From NCBI RefSeq assembly GCF_001411555.2, contig NC_049911.1, positions 34,547,340 to 34,611,339 on the forward strand: a stretch of DNA of 64,000 nt. Reading direction: 5' to 3'. The DNA is from Juglans regia (lineage: Eukaryota > Streptophyta > Magnoliopsida > Fagales > Juglandaceae). The notes beneath the pieces are model-generated. The model saw nothing but the letters and a program-made list of their open reading frames with translations. It ran no database searches and was not told the DNA's origin. This document shows positions 1 to 11,148 of the stretch, piece by piece. The position numbers and the translations under genes are program-made. Every line of letters begins with the position of its first letter. Position 1 is the stretch's first letter.

Positions 1-463
1 TTCGCAGACCCATTGCTTGTGAAAGTCCATACCCACGTTGAACATCAAGGCCAACCCCAATGACGATCAGAAGATTCCTCATTTCCTTCCCGCTGCAAAC
101 GACCTCAAGCTGCGACAATGGGAGACACTGTCCTGCAAACAAGACCTCACCCTGCATCTCTACACCCATTTTCGAATCTCTGACCTGAACCATAATAGCA
201 TCAATCCAAGGGCATCCTGTCTTTGCATCCCTCCAAGCCGTAGCAGTTCATCGCGAGATAGAGAGGGTGAGAAGAGAGAGAGATCGGGGATGAGAAGAGA
301 CTAGAGAGACACGGTGAGAAGAGAGACGGGTGAGAACGAGGAGAGAGTACGCAGAACGCTAGAGGGGTGAAACAAAAAAAAAAACCGGGTGTACCGGGTT
401 TTGCATTCCGGGTTTCAGAATCCGGTTTTCCAGATTTCGGACAGGGTCGACAAAAAAATCGGA
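1..463. other. Unassigned sequence replacing the outer part of the 5' LTR
   Basis: No convincing gene is seen. The left half is of moderate GC and the middle is a purine-rich GAGA tract (about 255-355). The last 80 bases contain short CCGGGT/CCGGTT repeats. It abuts position 464, where similarity to the copia LTR begins abruptly, so it is probably another repeat or the product of a rearrangement. Confidence 0.4.
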
Positions 464-623
464 GGCTAGGTGTCATCACAATGTGACTAGAGGACAAATT
501 CTGTCATGGTAATTGCCTATATAAAGAAATCTATGTGTACTGGGGGGCTATGGCAGTGTATACTGAAACATAATATTTTTTGTGAACTTTTCTCAAACAC
601 TTGACAGCTATATTCAATTTTCA
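464..623 (+). repeat. Truncated 5' LTR of the copia element
   Basis: It aligns with 4199-4365 of the 3' LTR, including the shared CTATATAAAG promoter-like box and the terminal TTTTCA. About 128 bp corresponding to 4071-4198 is absent and unrelated sequence stands in its place. The aligned parts differ by many substitutions and small indels, so the insertion is old. Confidence 0.85.
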
Positions 624-719
624 CTTTAATATGGTATCCAGAGCCTAAAAGGACAAGTCCAAATTTTTTCTTTTACAATTCTTTCCCTCCCACCTCATGG
701 AATCACCAACAGAACACCC

Positions 720-1345
720 ATGGTTAATACCTCCATCATTAAATCGGCCTCACATTTCATCATAATCAAACTTACCATAAACAATTGTCTTTTATGGAAG
801 GCACAAATTATGCCGTTCTTAAAAGGTCATCAACTCTACGATTTTGTTGATGATTCCTACCCCATGCCCACTCTTATTCTTGATGAAAATCCTAGCCCAT
901 CAATTCCTCCTTCTCTAATAATGTTTTGGTTCAAGTACTCGATTGCACTACTTCTTGTGAGGTTTGGACCACTCTTCAAAATATTTTTTCTGCCAAATCA
1001 TCAACTCATGTTGTCCATACCAAATATCAGCTAGCTACATTTAAAAAAAGTTTTGAATCAGTTACAAAATATTTTACCAAAGCCAAAGCACTGGCTGCAT
1101 CACTCGGCGCCATTGGTCATTCCCTCTTCGACTCTAAGTTTTCCATTTATCTTCTAGCTAGTCTTGGCACAGACTATGAATCTCTTGTCACTTCCCTCAC
1201 CACACGACTTGACCCACTCTCCCCTTATCAAATTTACAGCTACCTTCTTAACCATGAACCTCGCATTGCACATCAAACTCAATCTCTTCTGTCTGGTACA
1301 ACACTTGCTGCTCATAACACAATGACCACAATCCCTTCATCTCCA
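720..1345 (+). pseudogene. copia gag remnant
   Basis: The N-terminal part (720 to about 930) resembles the copia gag N-terminus, with an NNCLLWKAQI-like segment and then FLKGHQLYDFVD. A frameshift near 930 moves the rest into the frame starting at 926, which continues with gag-type residues such as VWTTLQNIFSAKS and LGTDYESLVTSL. The expected CCHC zinc knuckle and the DTGA-type protease never appear. The frame instead runs directly into integrase-like sequence near 1360, which indicates an internal deletion. Confidence 0.8.
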
Positions 1346-2060
1346 TCTCGCTCTCACAGGCCCTTTCAACTTTTATTTTTAGATGTATGGGGTTCAACAC
1401 CCATTCTCTCTACTAATGGTTCCCATTTTTACTTGTCAATAGTGGATGATTTTTTTAAATTCATTTGGTTATTTCATATGCAATCTAAATCAAATGTTTT
1501 CTCCTTAATTCTTGATTTCCTCCATTTTGTAAGTAATACATTTTCTACAAATATTGTTTTGGTTTAGCCAAATTGGGGAGGGGAATTTCTCCCTCTTAAA
1601 TCAATTTTTCAATTCTGTGGGATTTCTCATAGAATCACTTGTCCTTATTCACATCAACAAAGTGGAAGTGTTAAACGTCGCCATCGACACATTGTCGAAA
1701 CAGACCTTTCACTCTTATCTCATGCCTCGGTCCCTCACAAATATTGGGTCGAAGTCTTTCAAACTGCCATTTTTTTAATTAATCGCATGCCCACCTCAAT
1801 TCTCCAACACAAGTCTCCATATGAAGTCTTAATGCATCAAATCCCAGATTATAAATTCCTATGTGTTTTTGGGTTTGTCTGCTATCCCAACTTAAGACCA
1901 TTTACTCATCATAAATTACACTATCGCTTTAAACTTTGTGTTTTTATGGGCTACAACCTAGATCACAAAGGTTATTGTTGTCTTCATATTTCGTTGGGCC
2001 GGACCTATATTTCTAGGGATGTCACCTTTAATGAGACCACATTTCCGTTTGAATCACAAT
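1346..2060 (+). pseudogene. copia integrase remnant
   Basis: The core begins with FLDVWGSTP and SIVDDFFKFIWLF, the usual copia catalytic-core segment. It is interrupted by a stop at about 1566 and picked up in other frames at 1554-1778 and 1787-2167. The C-terminal segment (SPYEVLMHQIPDYKFLCVFG, then VFMGYNLDHKGYCC and RDVTFNETTFPF) is typical of copia integrase before the linker to RT. At least two frame changes are needed to follow it. Confidence 0.85.
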
Positions 2061-2499
2061 CCACGTCCAATTTTTCTCTTCAAAATTCCTCTCTGGACTC
2101 ACTCTCCCGTAGGCCTACTGCTGATTCTATTCCCATTTTCCCTTATGTTCTATCTCAACAAATCTAGCCAACCTCAGGCCCATTTTCGCACACTAGCCCA
2201 TCATAGCTTACATCAATACCTTAGTCCGCTAGGTCTTCTGCTCACCATCTGATTCTACTTGAGATGCCTCCTCATTTTCTTCTTCTACCTGAGATACCTC
2301 CTAAGCCATCTCTGCGTCTGAATCTCTCGTTCCCACAAGTCGTCCTTTCTCACCATAAATCATACCACCCATTTCACACCCGATGGTTTGTTCAAAGTCA
2401 AACATTTCTTGTCCCCGACGACGCATTGATGGAACCATTCTTTGGCCCCCTCCCAAACTGGCAGTCTCACTCACTGAATCACCTCCAAAAATGGCGTCT

Positions 2500-3900
2500 C
2501 CGTCCTCTCTAGTACCAGAAGAGCCTTCCTCATTCTTGGAAGCATCTAAATGCCCTAAGTGGCATCAAGCCATGAATTCCGAAATAACATCTCTTCTTCA
2601 CAACCAAACGTGGGATCTGGTTCCTCCTTCTCTACAATTCAATCTTCTCGGATCCAAATGGATCCTCAAGACAAAACATTAAGCTGATGGGACCTTGGAG
2701 TGCTGCAAGGTACTCCTTGTAGATCAGGGATTTCATCAGCAACCTGGTCTCTATTATAATGAGACGCTTAGCCCGGTCATTAAACTTGTTACCATTCGAC
2801 TTTTGCTTTCCCTTGCAGTCACCTCTAACTAGTCCCTTCAACAGCTCGACATACAAAACATCTTATTGCATGGAGATCTTGAGGAAGCAGTTTACATGAA
2901 ACAACCTCCCAGGTTCGTGAATCCCGACTTTCCAGCACATGTCTGTAAGTTAAAAAAATCTATATATGGTTTGAAACAGTCTCCTAGGGCCCGGTTTGCT
3001 AAGCTTAGTGATAGACTACTTACTCTTGGTTTTCAGTGCTCTCACTTAGATTCCTTTTTGTTCATACTAAAAAATGCATCTGATTGTATTTTTATTCTTA
3101 TATATGTTGATGATATAATCATTACGGGGTCTAATCCTACACTCATTTCAAATTTCATAAATTCTTTATGTTCATATTTTCCTGTGAAAGATTTAGGACA
3201 TTTACATTATTTTTTGGGTATTGAAATACATAGAACATCTGTTAGTTTGTTTTTATCTCAGAGTAAATATATATCTAATCTTTTAATTCGAACCAACATG
3301 AAAAATTTCAAGTCAATTTCTACACCTATGTCATCCTCTGAAAAGCTCACTACGTTTGATGGTTGCTCATTTGAGAATCCACAATGGTATCGAAGTGTAG
3401 TTGGCAGTCTTCAGTACCTAGCTTTTACACAACTTGATATCTCCTTTGCGGTTAATCGAGTATGCCAGTATATGCATTTCCCACACCTTCCCCACTGGCA
3501 GACTGTCAAACAAATTCTTCGGTACCTCAACCATACTATACATTTAGGTTTGTGTTTGTGTTTTTTCCTTTCTTCCTCCTTTACATTATCTGCATTTTTT
3601 TATGCTGACTGGGCTGGTTGCTTTAATGATCGTAAATTCACTGGTGGTTTTTATGTTTATTTTGGCACTCATCTCATTTCCTGGGAGCAACCTACAATTG
3701 CTCGGTCTTTTACTGAAGCTGAGTATAAATCTGTTACTAACACTACTTGTGAGTTTCTTTGGTTGCAATCTTTATCACGTGAACTTGGAATTTTTTTTAC
3801 TGCACCTCCTACTTTATGATGTGACAATCTTGGTGTTACATACTTATCTCTCAATCCAGTCTTGCACTCTCGGATTAAGCATGTTGACTTTGACTATCAC
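2500..3900 (+). pseudogene. copia reverse transcriptase and RNase H remnant
   Basis: RT starts around 2545 with the WHQAMNSEI and TWDLVPP segments. It is broken by stops at about 2682-2865 and then stays open from 2866 to 3819 (317 residues). That stretch includes KKSIYGLKQSPRA, the catalytic YVDD at about 3103-3114, and DLGHLHYFLGIEI. The RNase H part reads FYADWAGCFNDRKFTGGF and TEAEYKSV, where YSDWAG and EAEYxA are the usual forms. Past 3819 the RNase H end is again frameshifted. Confidence 0.9.
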
Positions 3901-4070
3901 TTTATGAGAGAATGAGTTGCAACCAAATCGCTTCAAGTTTCATTTATTTCCAGTAAGGATTAGATGGATCAGATCGTCGATATTCTCACAAAGCCTTTTG
4001 CGTCTACAAGGTTTTCCTAGCTCTGATCAAGCTTCACTCTCACTCCAGTGTTGCTTGCATCGCGAGGGGA

Positions 4071-4365
4071 TGTTAAGGCAGGAAATGTACCTGCCTCATA
4101 CTCACACATCATGAAAGCTTCCAGAACCTTAGAGAATATTCAACAGAATACAAAATATTCCAAAAGAATATTTGTGTAACTGCTTTTGAGACCTACTAGG
4201 CTAGGTGTCATCACAATGTGACTAGAGGACAAATTTTGTTATGGCAATTGCCTATATAAAGAAATCTGTGAGTACTGGAGGGCTATGGCAATGTATACCA
4301 ATTCGTGAAAGATAATATTCTTTTTGAATTTTTTTCAAACACTTGACAGCTATATTCAATTTTCA
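4071..4365 (+). repeat. 3' LTR of the copia element (295 bp)
   Basis: It starts with TGTTAAGGCAGG directly after a purine-rich tract and ends in TTTTCA, the usual TG...CA boundary. It contains a CTATATAAAG box at about 4251. It is complete, unlike the 5' copy. No target duplication can be checked, because the outer edge of the 5' LTR is gone. Confidence 0.85.
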
Positions 4366-4634
4366 CTTCTATAGGCCGGAGTTATGTGCAAAACACCTAC
4401 GGTAACAACACTCAAATGACACAGCAGAGGTGGCAATTGATTTGGAGGAAAATCGAAAGACAAGAAGTTTACAAATTCTTAAGTTATGTTAATGCGGGCT
4501 ACCTATGATCCTAAGACGTACTCGAAAAACTTCAATCATGGAACTGGGTGGATGGAGCCCGATAATCTTTCTTGACTCGGTATGCCGGTCCTTCATCAAA
4601 AGTTTTACGAATGGACAATTTACAAAAAAGAATT

Positions 4635-4805
4635 GCCGGCTATAAATAGATTTTATAAAAATAATTTTTACAAAATATGTGGTCTGATGTGGTACATTAG
4701 ATTTACCTTATAATAAAAGTAATTTTTTAATCTAATATACCACATCAAATCACTTTATTTTATAAGATTATTTTTATGAGATCTGTTTGTGACTAAAATA
4801 TTTAT
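4635..4805. repeat. MITE-like element, family D
   Basis: This AT-rich segment has internal inverted symmetry: a TGTGGTC/TGATGTGGTA core is mirrored by TACCACATCA. A similar arrangement occurs at 40405-40580 (TACATCACATCAAAT, GATTTTTATAAGATTTATTTG). Boundaries are approximate and no target duplication was found. Confidence 0.45.
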
Positions 4806-5936
4806 CTTTACATAATTGACGTCTCGCCAATGTTCTTATTTTTTTTTTTTATCTTGGCTCTAGCTAAAAGAAAATGATAGTTAGCCCTTGTACTGTTGGG
4901 TTTGATTGCTTGATTTTTTTATATTTATTTAATAATTAAAAATGAGACTATTAATAAAGTTATGTATTTTTTTTTAAATAGTTAAAAATGTTAAACAAAT
5001 ATTTACAAAAAATTAAAAAAAAGTTTTAAATTTGTATGTGAATGTTGAACTGAGTTGAGTTGAGATGATAAAATATTGTTAGAATATTATTGTTTATTAT
5101 TATTATTATTATTATTTTAGAATTAAAAAAAATTAAATTATTTATTATATTTTATATTGAGATTTAAAAAATATATAATAGTGAATTGAAATGAATTTAA
5201 ATTCCAAACGAAGTCTGAGCACATCCAACGGGACAAGCTAGCAGCCCCCCTAGCAACGTCCCTAGCTAAAACCCATTTCAATTATCTGAGTTCAAAGGTA
5301 TAACTAGCCCTCCCTCTATTTCTCCCAGCATTAATTTCTATGTATTATGGCTCACTTTTCTTTGATTTTCTCTTCTCTCTCCCCAAACGAAGCTTAGCAT
5401 TCTGACTTGATTATTAAGAACGGATGCAAAAGTGGGCAATATATTATATGGGAATCCTGAAATTAAAAGTAATAAGCACAAAGTATGTTAAGGTTTCTTT
5501 TGGGAATGCTCCATGCAGAATGGGCCATCCTTTGTTGAGTCAAATTTCGTCTTAATTATTCAAGTGGGAGACATCTAAAACGGCTGTAGTCACGGCTTCC
5601 TTAGATTTTGTGCTTTGTTTCTCTTTTTTCTTTGTTTTTGCTGTTCGGTTACTTTTATTTGTGGGGATGGGTTTTGTCTTTAATTTGAGTTTTGACCTTC
5701 GTTACCGATCTCAATGCAAGGAAACAGCACAAGAGACAAAAGGAAAAGCTTGTGTATGTCTCCAACTTTTCTTCCTTTCTCTGTTCGTTCACAAGCAAAT
5801 AAAGATGCTTCGAGAGGCTCACGGCCACTCCGCTCTCATTTATGCCTTATTCTATATTCACAAAGTGGAAGACAAAAGCAAAGAGAATCTAGCACATGGA
5901 TTGATGTTTTCTTCCATCATCTTCGTACCTTACTAA
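4806..5936. other. Intergenic AT-rich DNA with a decayed MITE
   Basis: About 5040-5215 resembles the Tourist-like family A elements (TGAGTTGAGATGATAAAATATTGTTAGAATATTATT, shown here only as its start, and CCAAACGAAG at the right), but the left end is lost. An ATT trinucleotide run lies at about 5095-5115. The open frames at 5610-5983 look like chance frames. No gene is recognised. Confidence 0.4.
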
Positions 5937-6114
5937 GTCCTGATTGGATAGTAAATGTATTTCATTTCATCTTATCATTATAATTTTTTTAAATTTTTAC
6001 ATAAAATATAATAAATAATTTAATTTTTTTAAATTTTAAAATAATAATAATATTAAAAAAAAATATTTTATTCAACTTTCATCTTTTATCTCAACTCACT
6101 ATTCAAACGATATC
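5937..6114. repeat. Tourist-like MITE, family A
   Basis: The interior is the family A consensus seen across this window: an ATTATAATTTTTTTAAAT segment, then ATAAAATATAATAAATAA, then ATAATAATATTAAAAAA. It is flanked by TAA on both sides (5934-5936 and 6115-6117), the 3-bp TWA duplication typical of PIF/Harbinger elements. The ends (GTCCTGATTGGATAG and CTATTCAAACGATATC) are diverged. Confidence 0.75.
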
Positions 6115-6242
6115 TAAAACACTCCGCTCTGTTTGCCAAGCAGCAAACAAAATCGTACTCCTAGCAGCACCCCCACCCATGTTACGTGTCTCTCGTTTTT
6201 GCTCATTTTTTGACTTGTTCAAGCCATCCGACTATTATTTAT

Positions 6243-6465
6243 GAACAATGCTATACAATCTCTCCAATCTCTACATACCACATTTTTTAAAATTTTTAAT
6301 ACTTAATTTTTTTTTGAGTTTATTCTTTTTAAACTAATTCAATTATTCTTTTTATTATTCATATATTAAATATTTGATAAAAGAAAAAAAAATAAGAAAA
6401 ATTATAAAAAATGTGATGTATGGAGGTTGTGTGAATAATAAGAGATTGTGTAGATTTTTTCATTA
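6243..6465. repeat. MITE-like element, family B
   Basis: It starts near AATGCTATACAATCTC and ends near GAGATTGTGTAGATTTTT, which are imperfect inverted repeats. Inner segments about CTCTACATACCAC and GTGATGTATGGAG are also mirror images. A second member lies at 39387-39620. It is non-coding. Confidence 0.6.
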
Positions 6466-7338
6466 TTTATACTACAAAAAAATGCTTAGGCCACCAAAAA
6501 CACCCACAGATAAAATTACCGATTTGATTTTTTTTTTTTTACTTGATGGTTAAGAAATTATTTTTTAATAAATTTGTAATTATTTTTAAATATTTAAAGA
6601 ACTTAAAAAAAAATATACACTTTCGGTGGCGACCCTCGGTGGTGGCTGTAGCAAGATCCTTTACTATAGCCATGATTAAAAAAAAAAATGGCATCAACAT
6701 GATTGGGCTTTTAGTCGAATCCAGCGTCTGCAATGGTTATTTCGTCCCTTGAGATCCGGTAAATGAATTGTAACAAGCAATTGAGCTTTTAGTCTCTGAG
6801 GATGATCTAGTCCTGATTTATTCATGATTTTATTCTTATTTTGGGTTTCTGGGACCTGTCATGATGGCGCCGATGTTCCACTAATAACTTTCTGGGATAA
6901 ATTATGAGTAATTTACTCACATTGCTTAGTAGAGATTCTCGTCGCGTTGTGTTAAGGATGGGCTTAGACTTGTAAATTGATGATTTTTAAATGGGAATTA
7001 GTGGTTCAGATACGTACTGAAAGAAAAGGAAAAGGTGCAACTTTAACTCGAATTTATTGTTTAGACTTGAGATGAATCTGCATTTTGTGATGAACTGTGT
7101 TCTCATTTATTCGTGTGGGACAACTTAAAGCTAATACCAAGCAATCAATTATGACTTACGGCCTTGACAACTTCCACCCTCGCAACAACTGTGTTGCAAT
7201 TTCAAGGATTCACCGGATTAACCAACTTGATGAGCTCACCACTTGGCGCAAGTATACTCACACTTGAGTTTTCCATCATAATATAAAAGATGCAAGAATC
7301 TTCTCACCTAAAGATTAATTGAGATAAAGGCTGTAAGG
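6466..7338. other. Intergenic stretch downstream of GLB3
   Basis: No coding feature is recognised. Short open frames on both strands at 6539-6752 overlap each other and show no family resemblance. The right part approaches the 3' flank of the minus-strand haemoglobin gene. Confidence 0.4.
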
Positions 7339-7355
7339 AAGTATTCTTTCTACAA

Positions 7356-7486
7356 TTTGGTCTCGGTTTCTATGATTTCCTTGTAACTGTTTCTAGTTCT
7401 TAAATAGGTGTATGCACATGTATACTTCCAGTGTACCTGGGCTATGCCCATCTTTATATCAATATAATATCTTATTACTAAAAAAA
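7356..7486 (+). mobile_element. Short poly(A)-tailed retroposon 3' end with 17-bp target duplication
   Basis: A 131-bp insertion ends in TCTTATTACT followed by A9. It is bounded by a 17-bp direct repeat (AAGTATTCTTTCTACAA at 7339-7355 and a copy with one mismatch at 7487-7503). A long target duplication plus a 3' poly(A) tail is the signature of target-primed reverse transcription, so this is a 5'-truncated LINE or a SINE-like copy. The tail resembles the one at 8268-8423. It lies about 60 bp beyond the haemoglobin stop codon, opposite to that gene's strand. Confidence 0.8.
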
Positions 7487-7563
7487 AAGTATTCCTTCTA
7501 CAACAACAGGTTTGATGATTCATGGTATATTGCTTTTTCTCACACCTGAATAAGCAAGGTCTG

Positions 7564-9858
7564 TTAAGAAGTTTTAGATGGCAGCTGGTTACTGCTCCCA
7601 TGCTTACACGATGGTGGTTGGTTTTGACACTTCAACTCATCTCCAGCTACAAGAAAGAATGCTGTGTGCCTGAAAAACACAAGGGACAGGCATAACATTT
7701 AAATGAAATCTTGAACAAAGAGAGGAAAAAAAAAAGTGAATTCTATAAGATGTGAGTACACATGGGAAAATAGGTCACTTTGAAAATTCTGTACCTGAAG
7801 AAGTTCAGCATTCTAAGTTTTGAGTCTGCATCAATATCTGGGGTGCTTTCCAATGCTTGTTGCATGTGATGTAACCACCTCTCTGCAGCTCGATGTGTGA
7901 CAGGAAATGGTCGGTGACGTGCAATCAGAGCAGGATGGCCTGCCAGATATTGAAGTCAAAAGGGAACAAAAGATCATGCTAAATCCCAATAGTGACCAGT
8001 TTTTGGCATATAGAGACCAGCTTCATAAAGTAGTTGCCTTGACATAGGTAGACGTGTGAAGTGTATGCAAGAAGAGGAAATGGAGGCATCACGTGATTAG
8101 AAAACTAGGAGAATTTAGGGAGCTTTTTAACCAAAGAAGAGAAGAATAACTGCTGATGGCTAATAGAGCTCAAGAACACTTCTCTCTTTTTTTTCCCCCT
8201 TTGGAGATTGTAATTTCAGTATGCTTGAGAGTTCTTCTGATACTCATTCTAATTTCATCGTTTTGCCTGATTTTCTTTCAGCCTTTCCTAGCTCCTAGTC
8301 CCTAGCTTGTATTTAGGAGTTTCAGCTTGTATACTTCTTGTGTACTTGGAATATACTTCTTGTGTACTTGGGATATGCTTATTTACTTGCCTTAATAAAA
8401 TCTCTTATTACTTATCAAAAAAAAATTTCATTGTTTTGCCATGAGCAAATATGTAATCAGCTTGACACTAAGGCGAAATAATTTCTCAGATGCCTTTTAG
8501 GAAACAAAATGAAAGGTATGGTTCATCTTCGAGTTTAATAGGCAAGTGCTACCCACAGCCGCCACATGTTCTCAAACTGTTTGACAAAATTCAAGGTTGT
8601 TTTGGTCGGTAACCACAAATCAAATGACAAAGCATAGATGGGAAATCAGAACTTACATGGCCCAGAGCTACAGAGCCCACAATAGAAGGCAAGGTGATCC
8701 ATTACTAAAACAGAAACTAGATTCCACCACACAATAGACAGCGAAAAAGGATATCCACAAAGCCAACAACACCATACATGTAGAACCAAGGATTATAGGA
8801 ATGAATCAATCATCGTTCTTAAAAATGTCTTGGTTCTTATTTGAGAAGGAAGAGGAGTATGCCATTCTGTATATGGAGTAGGTTATGGATCATAAAAGAA
8901 ACCAAAGAAATTCACAATCCAATAAACCAGCATATGAAGGATAAGCATAAATTATATAAGGCAAAGATTGCTGACCTTTTCGCTGAGAGTAGAGAGGAGG
9001 CCCTCCCATTCTCTGCACGAAAAATTCGTATTGGTTTTGAATAGCGTCCTCTTTCTTTGACCTCGCAAAGATTGACCGGAACCATTCCTCTTCATCATCA
9101 TATACCCTGGTTTTTTTCCATGCCAAAAACCTTAAATGCCTTTCATTATTTCAAAGTAAAGTAAAGTAAAATCACATATTTTTAAGTGGTGTGCGGAGTG
9201 TGAGACTTCCGTCTAGAATTTTTTTTTAGGCTTCGTTTGGTAGCAGAGAAATCTTTAAGTTTGGAAGCTGAGAAATCAAAAGATTCATATTAACATAAGC
9301 TAATCAAATGCATCACAGCAGACAAAAAAAAAAGGCTGAAAGAATACACCTCAGTCGTGCCCTCAGAATCTTCAGGAATGCTCTAGTGCTGCCAATTCTG
9401 CCATTTGTACCTACTGTACAGCTATTGTAACAAACTTTATTCCCTTTCTATTTTTGTATTATTTCTATTGCTCTGCTTGTAACCTAATGCCTATATAAAG
9501 GCAAGACTGATATTGAATACTCTGTGGGAAATCATTTACAGAAGCAATATGTCCTTTATTTCTCTCTTCTCTTAATTTCTTTAATTCAAAACTATACATC
9601 CTAGAAAATTTCTACAGTTTGCTCCATTGTAAAGCTCGTAAAGTAAAATACGGTATCCTCCACCAATAAATAAATAAACAACCTGGTGTAGAAATTGGTG
9701 GAGAGACTAATGAAGGTCCGGAGGCCTAGTTTCTGGAACAGATTGGCGTCATCAATGGCAAAGGCATCGTCTTGGTTGACTCCACTCCACTCGGAGGCCT
9801 TGGCTTGCAGTGACTGCATTTTTATCCGCTCGATCGCTTCCTTCCTTTCTCCGTCCAC
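7564..9858 (-). CDS. GLB3: Two-on-two (truncated) haemoglobin, GLB3-like
   Basis: Four exons on the minus strand, 9858-9683, 9106-8976, 7939-7795 and 7669-7564, join in frame with GT-AG introns to a 185-residue protein. If the second methionine at 9819 is used (MQSLQAKAS), it is 172 residues, which fits the family's usual start and length and is my preferred start. Family-diagnostic segments are [57 protein letters not shown] and [15 protein letters not shown]. Plant 2-on-2 haemoglobins bind haem and oxygen in the cytosol or nucleus and are linked to nitric oxide and low-oxygen physiology. Introns contain a retroposon insertion (8268-8423) and LTR-like sequence (9389-9598). No frame break is seen. 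Confidence 0.95.
8268..8423 (+). mobile_element. Poly(A)-tailed retroposon fragment in a GLB3 intron
   Basis: A 156-bp insertion ends in TCTTATTACTTATC plus an A run. It is bounded by 17-bp direct repeats (AATTTCATCGTTTTGCC at 8251-8267, one mismatch at 8424-8440). It contains an internal duplication of the segment ATACTTCTTGTGTACTTGG. The tail sequence and the mechanism match the insertion at 7356-7486. It sits antisense within the intron between GLB3 exons 2 and 3. Confidence 0.82.
9389..9598 (+). other. LTR-like sequence in GLB3 intron 1
   Basis: The stretch has a copia-LTR look: CTTGTAACCTAATGCC leads into a CTATATAAAGGCAAG box, followed about 80 bp later by a pyrimidine-rich TTATTTCTCTCTTCTC segment. 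No second copy, primer site or target duplication was found. If it is an LTR it is a solo one, and its edges are guesses. Confidence 0.3.
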
Positions 9859-10122
9859 AGTCTACGTATCCAGTTCCGAACACGGGAGAGGCCGCTGTTT
9901 TCGAGTGTTTTATGAGTTTTGTGGCGAGTCGCGTGGACTGCACGTCTTTACGTGTGTGGGGGATTCTTTATTTTGGCGTGTGGGGGATTCTTTATTTTTA
10001 TATTAACGTTAGCAACTCTAACTACCGCTTGTTTGAAACTTGAAACTGTGGGCTGTTTTCTATGCCGTGTTACTGTATACTCTAGTTTGTGGAGACTAAT
10101 TATGTAACATTTAAAATTTAAG

Positions 10123-10328
10123 GATGGTTTATTTTTAAAAAATATTTCATTTTATTTCATATTATCTAATTATTATAATTTTTTTAATTTTTAATATAAA
10201 ATAAAATAAATAATTTAATTTTTTTAAATTTTAAAACAAAAATAATATTAAAAAATATATTCTAACAATATTTTATTCAATTTTTAATTTTAATCTTAAA
10301 TCATAAATCTTTCAAAACGACTTGCATC
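10123..10328. repeat. Tourist-like MITE, family A (diverged)
   Basis: The interior carries the family A series ATTATAATTTTTTTAATTTT, AAATAAATAATTTAATTTTT, then ATAATATTAAAAAATATATT and CTAACAATATTTTATTCAA. The ends are too diverged to define terminal repeats. It lies between GLB3 and the kinase remnant. Confidence 0.6.
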
Positions 10329-10845
10329 CTTGTATTTTTTTAAGGTAATAATATCCATACAATATATTTTATAATATATATTGTAAAATAAAAATATTTA
10401 TATAAAATGATATTAATTTTTATCTTATAAAAATATCTCTCATTTTAAAACATTGGCATGTAAAGTAATATGAAAAGTGATGTATTTTTATCATTTTTTT
10501 TATGTAAATACGTACATTAAATTAATAAAATTAAAACCTTTGAAGATTTTTTTAATTTTTAAAAAACATATAATCCAATGGGCTAAGTGGATGAGGTGAG
10601 GTCGAAACACTGGTGTGTTTAAAACTCTTCTGAATATTTTCATTGTTATTGTTTTAAAAGAAAATTTCTCATTTCAATTTTATTATTTTTAGTTGCTTGT
10701 TCCCGAAGGTCCCATACACTGATTGAGCAACACTTTTGTAGAGAAACATTAGGGGATATAATTTATGTTTCACTGTATCATATATTTATAGGTTTGCTTG
10801 CCTTTGTTGTCATATGCAGTAAAGTAAAGGTGCTGAAAAATATTT

Positions 10846-11148
10846 TTGGCGAGGTTTGCGATTGAATTGGCCGGGAGGAGCGGAGCAGTTTCAAGGGAGA
10901 GAATCAAGGCTGTCAATAAGCTGCTTGACCGCCTAAAGGTTGGTTTCTCCCTTAGTAGCTTTGGTTTGGTAGCAAATTTTTATGTTACGATGACTAATGC
11001 TGTTTTATGCAGGATTTGGGTATCTAAGCATCTTGAGTCCTCAACATCTTCTCTTGCTGCTTTGTTGCAAGGTTTGTTGAGGTATGAATCCTCTGAACGT
11101 CTAACCGCCCGACAAGCTCTCAATCACTCCTATAAGAATATAACATGA
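10846..11148 (+). pseudogene. C-terminal remnant of a LAMMER (CLK/AFC) protein kinase, AFC3-like
   Basis: Only the end of the kinase domain survives. AVSRERIKAVNKLLDRLK (to about 10938) is followed by a GT...AG intron (to about 11012), then SKHLESS, LAALLQGLLRYESSERLTAR and QALNHSY. This matches the AFC/LAMMER kinase C-terminus, where GLLxYxPSERLTAxEALxHPFF is standard. Retention of the intron means it is not a processed copy. It is broken: one extra G just after the splice junction puts a stop in the joined frame. An insertion upstream disrupts the LNWPGGA segment, and HPFF has become HSYK. The catalytic part is absent. Its position between haemoglobin and GET2 suggests the decayed resident copy of AFC3. 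Confidence 0.8.

Larger units (their letters stand above)
464..4365 (+). mobile_element. Degenerate Ty1/copia LTR retrotransposon
   Basis: Two related terminal sequences (464-623 and 4071-4365) flank a copia-ordered internal region of gag, integrase, reverse transcriptase and RNase H. Just inside the 5' LTR, about 632-644, lies a copy of the initiator-tRNA primer site that differs from the consensus TGGTATCAGAGC by one extra C. The 3' LTR is preceded by a purine tract (GCGAGGGGA, 4062-4070). The polyprotein frame is broken many times, and the zinc knuckle and protease between gag and integrase are missing, so the copy is not autonomous. Integrase before RT is the order that defines copia rather than gypsy. 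Confidence 0.93.

Noticed and set aside
9695..10107. Several overlapping plus-strand frames across the GLB3 first exon and promoter
   Set aside because: They overlap a well-supported minus-strand exon, share no family resemblance and use three frames in 400 bp.
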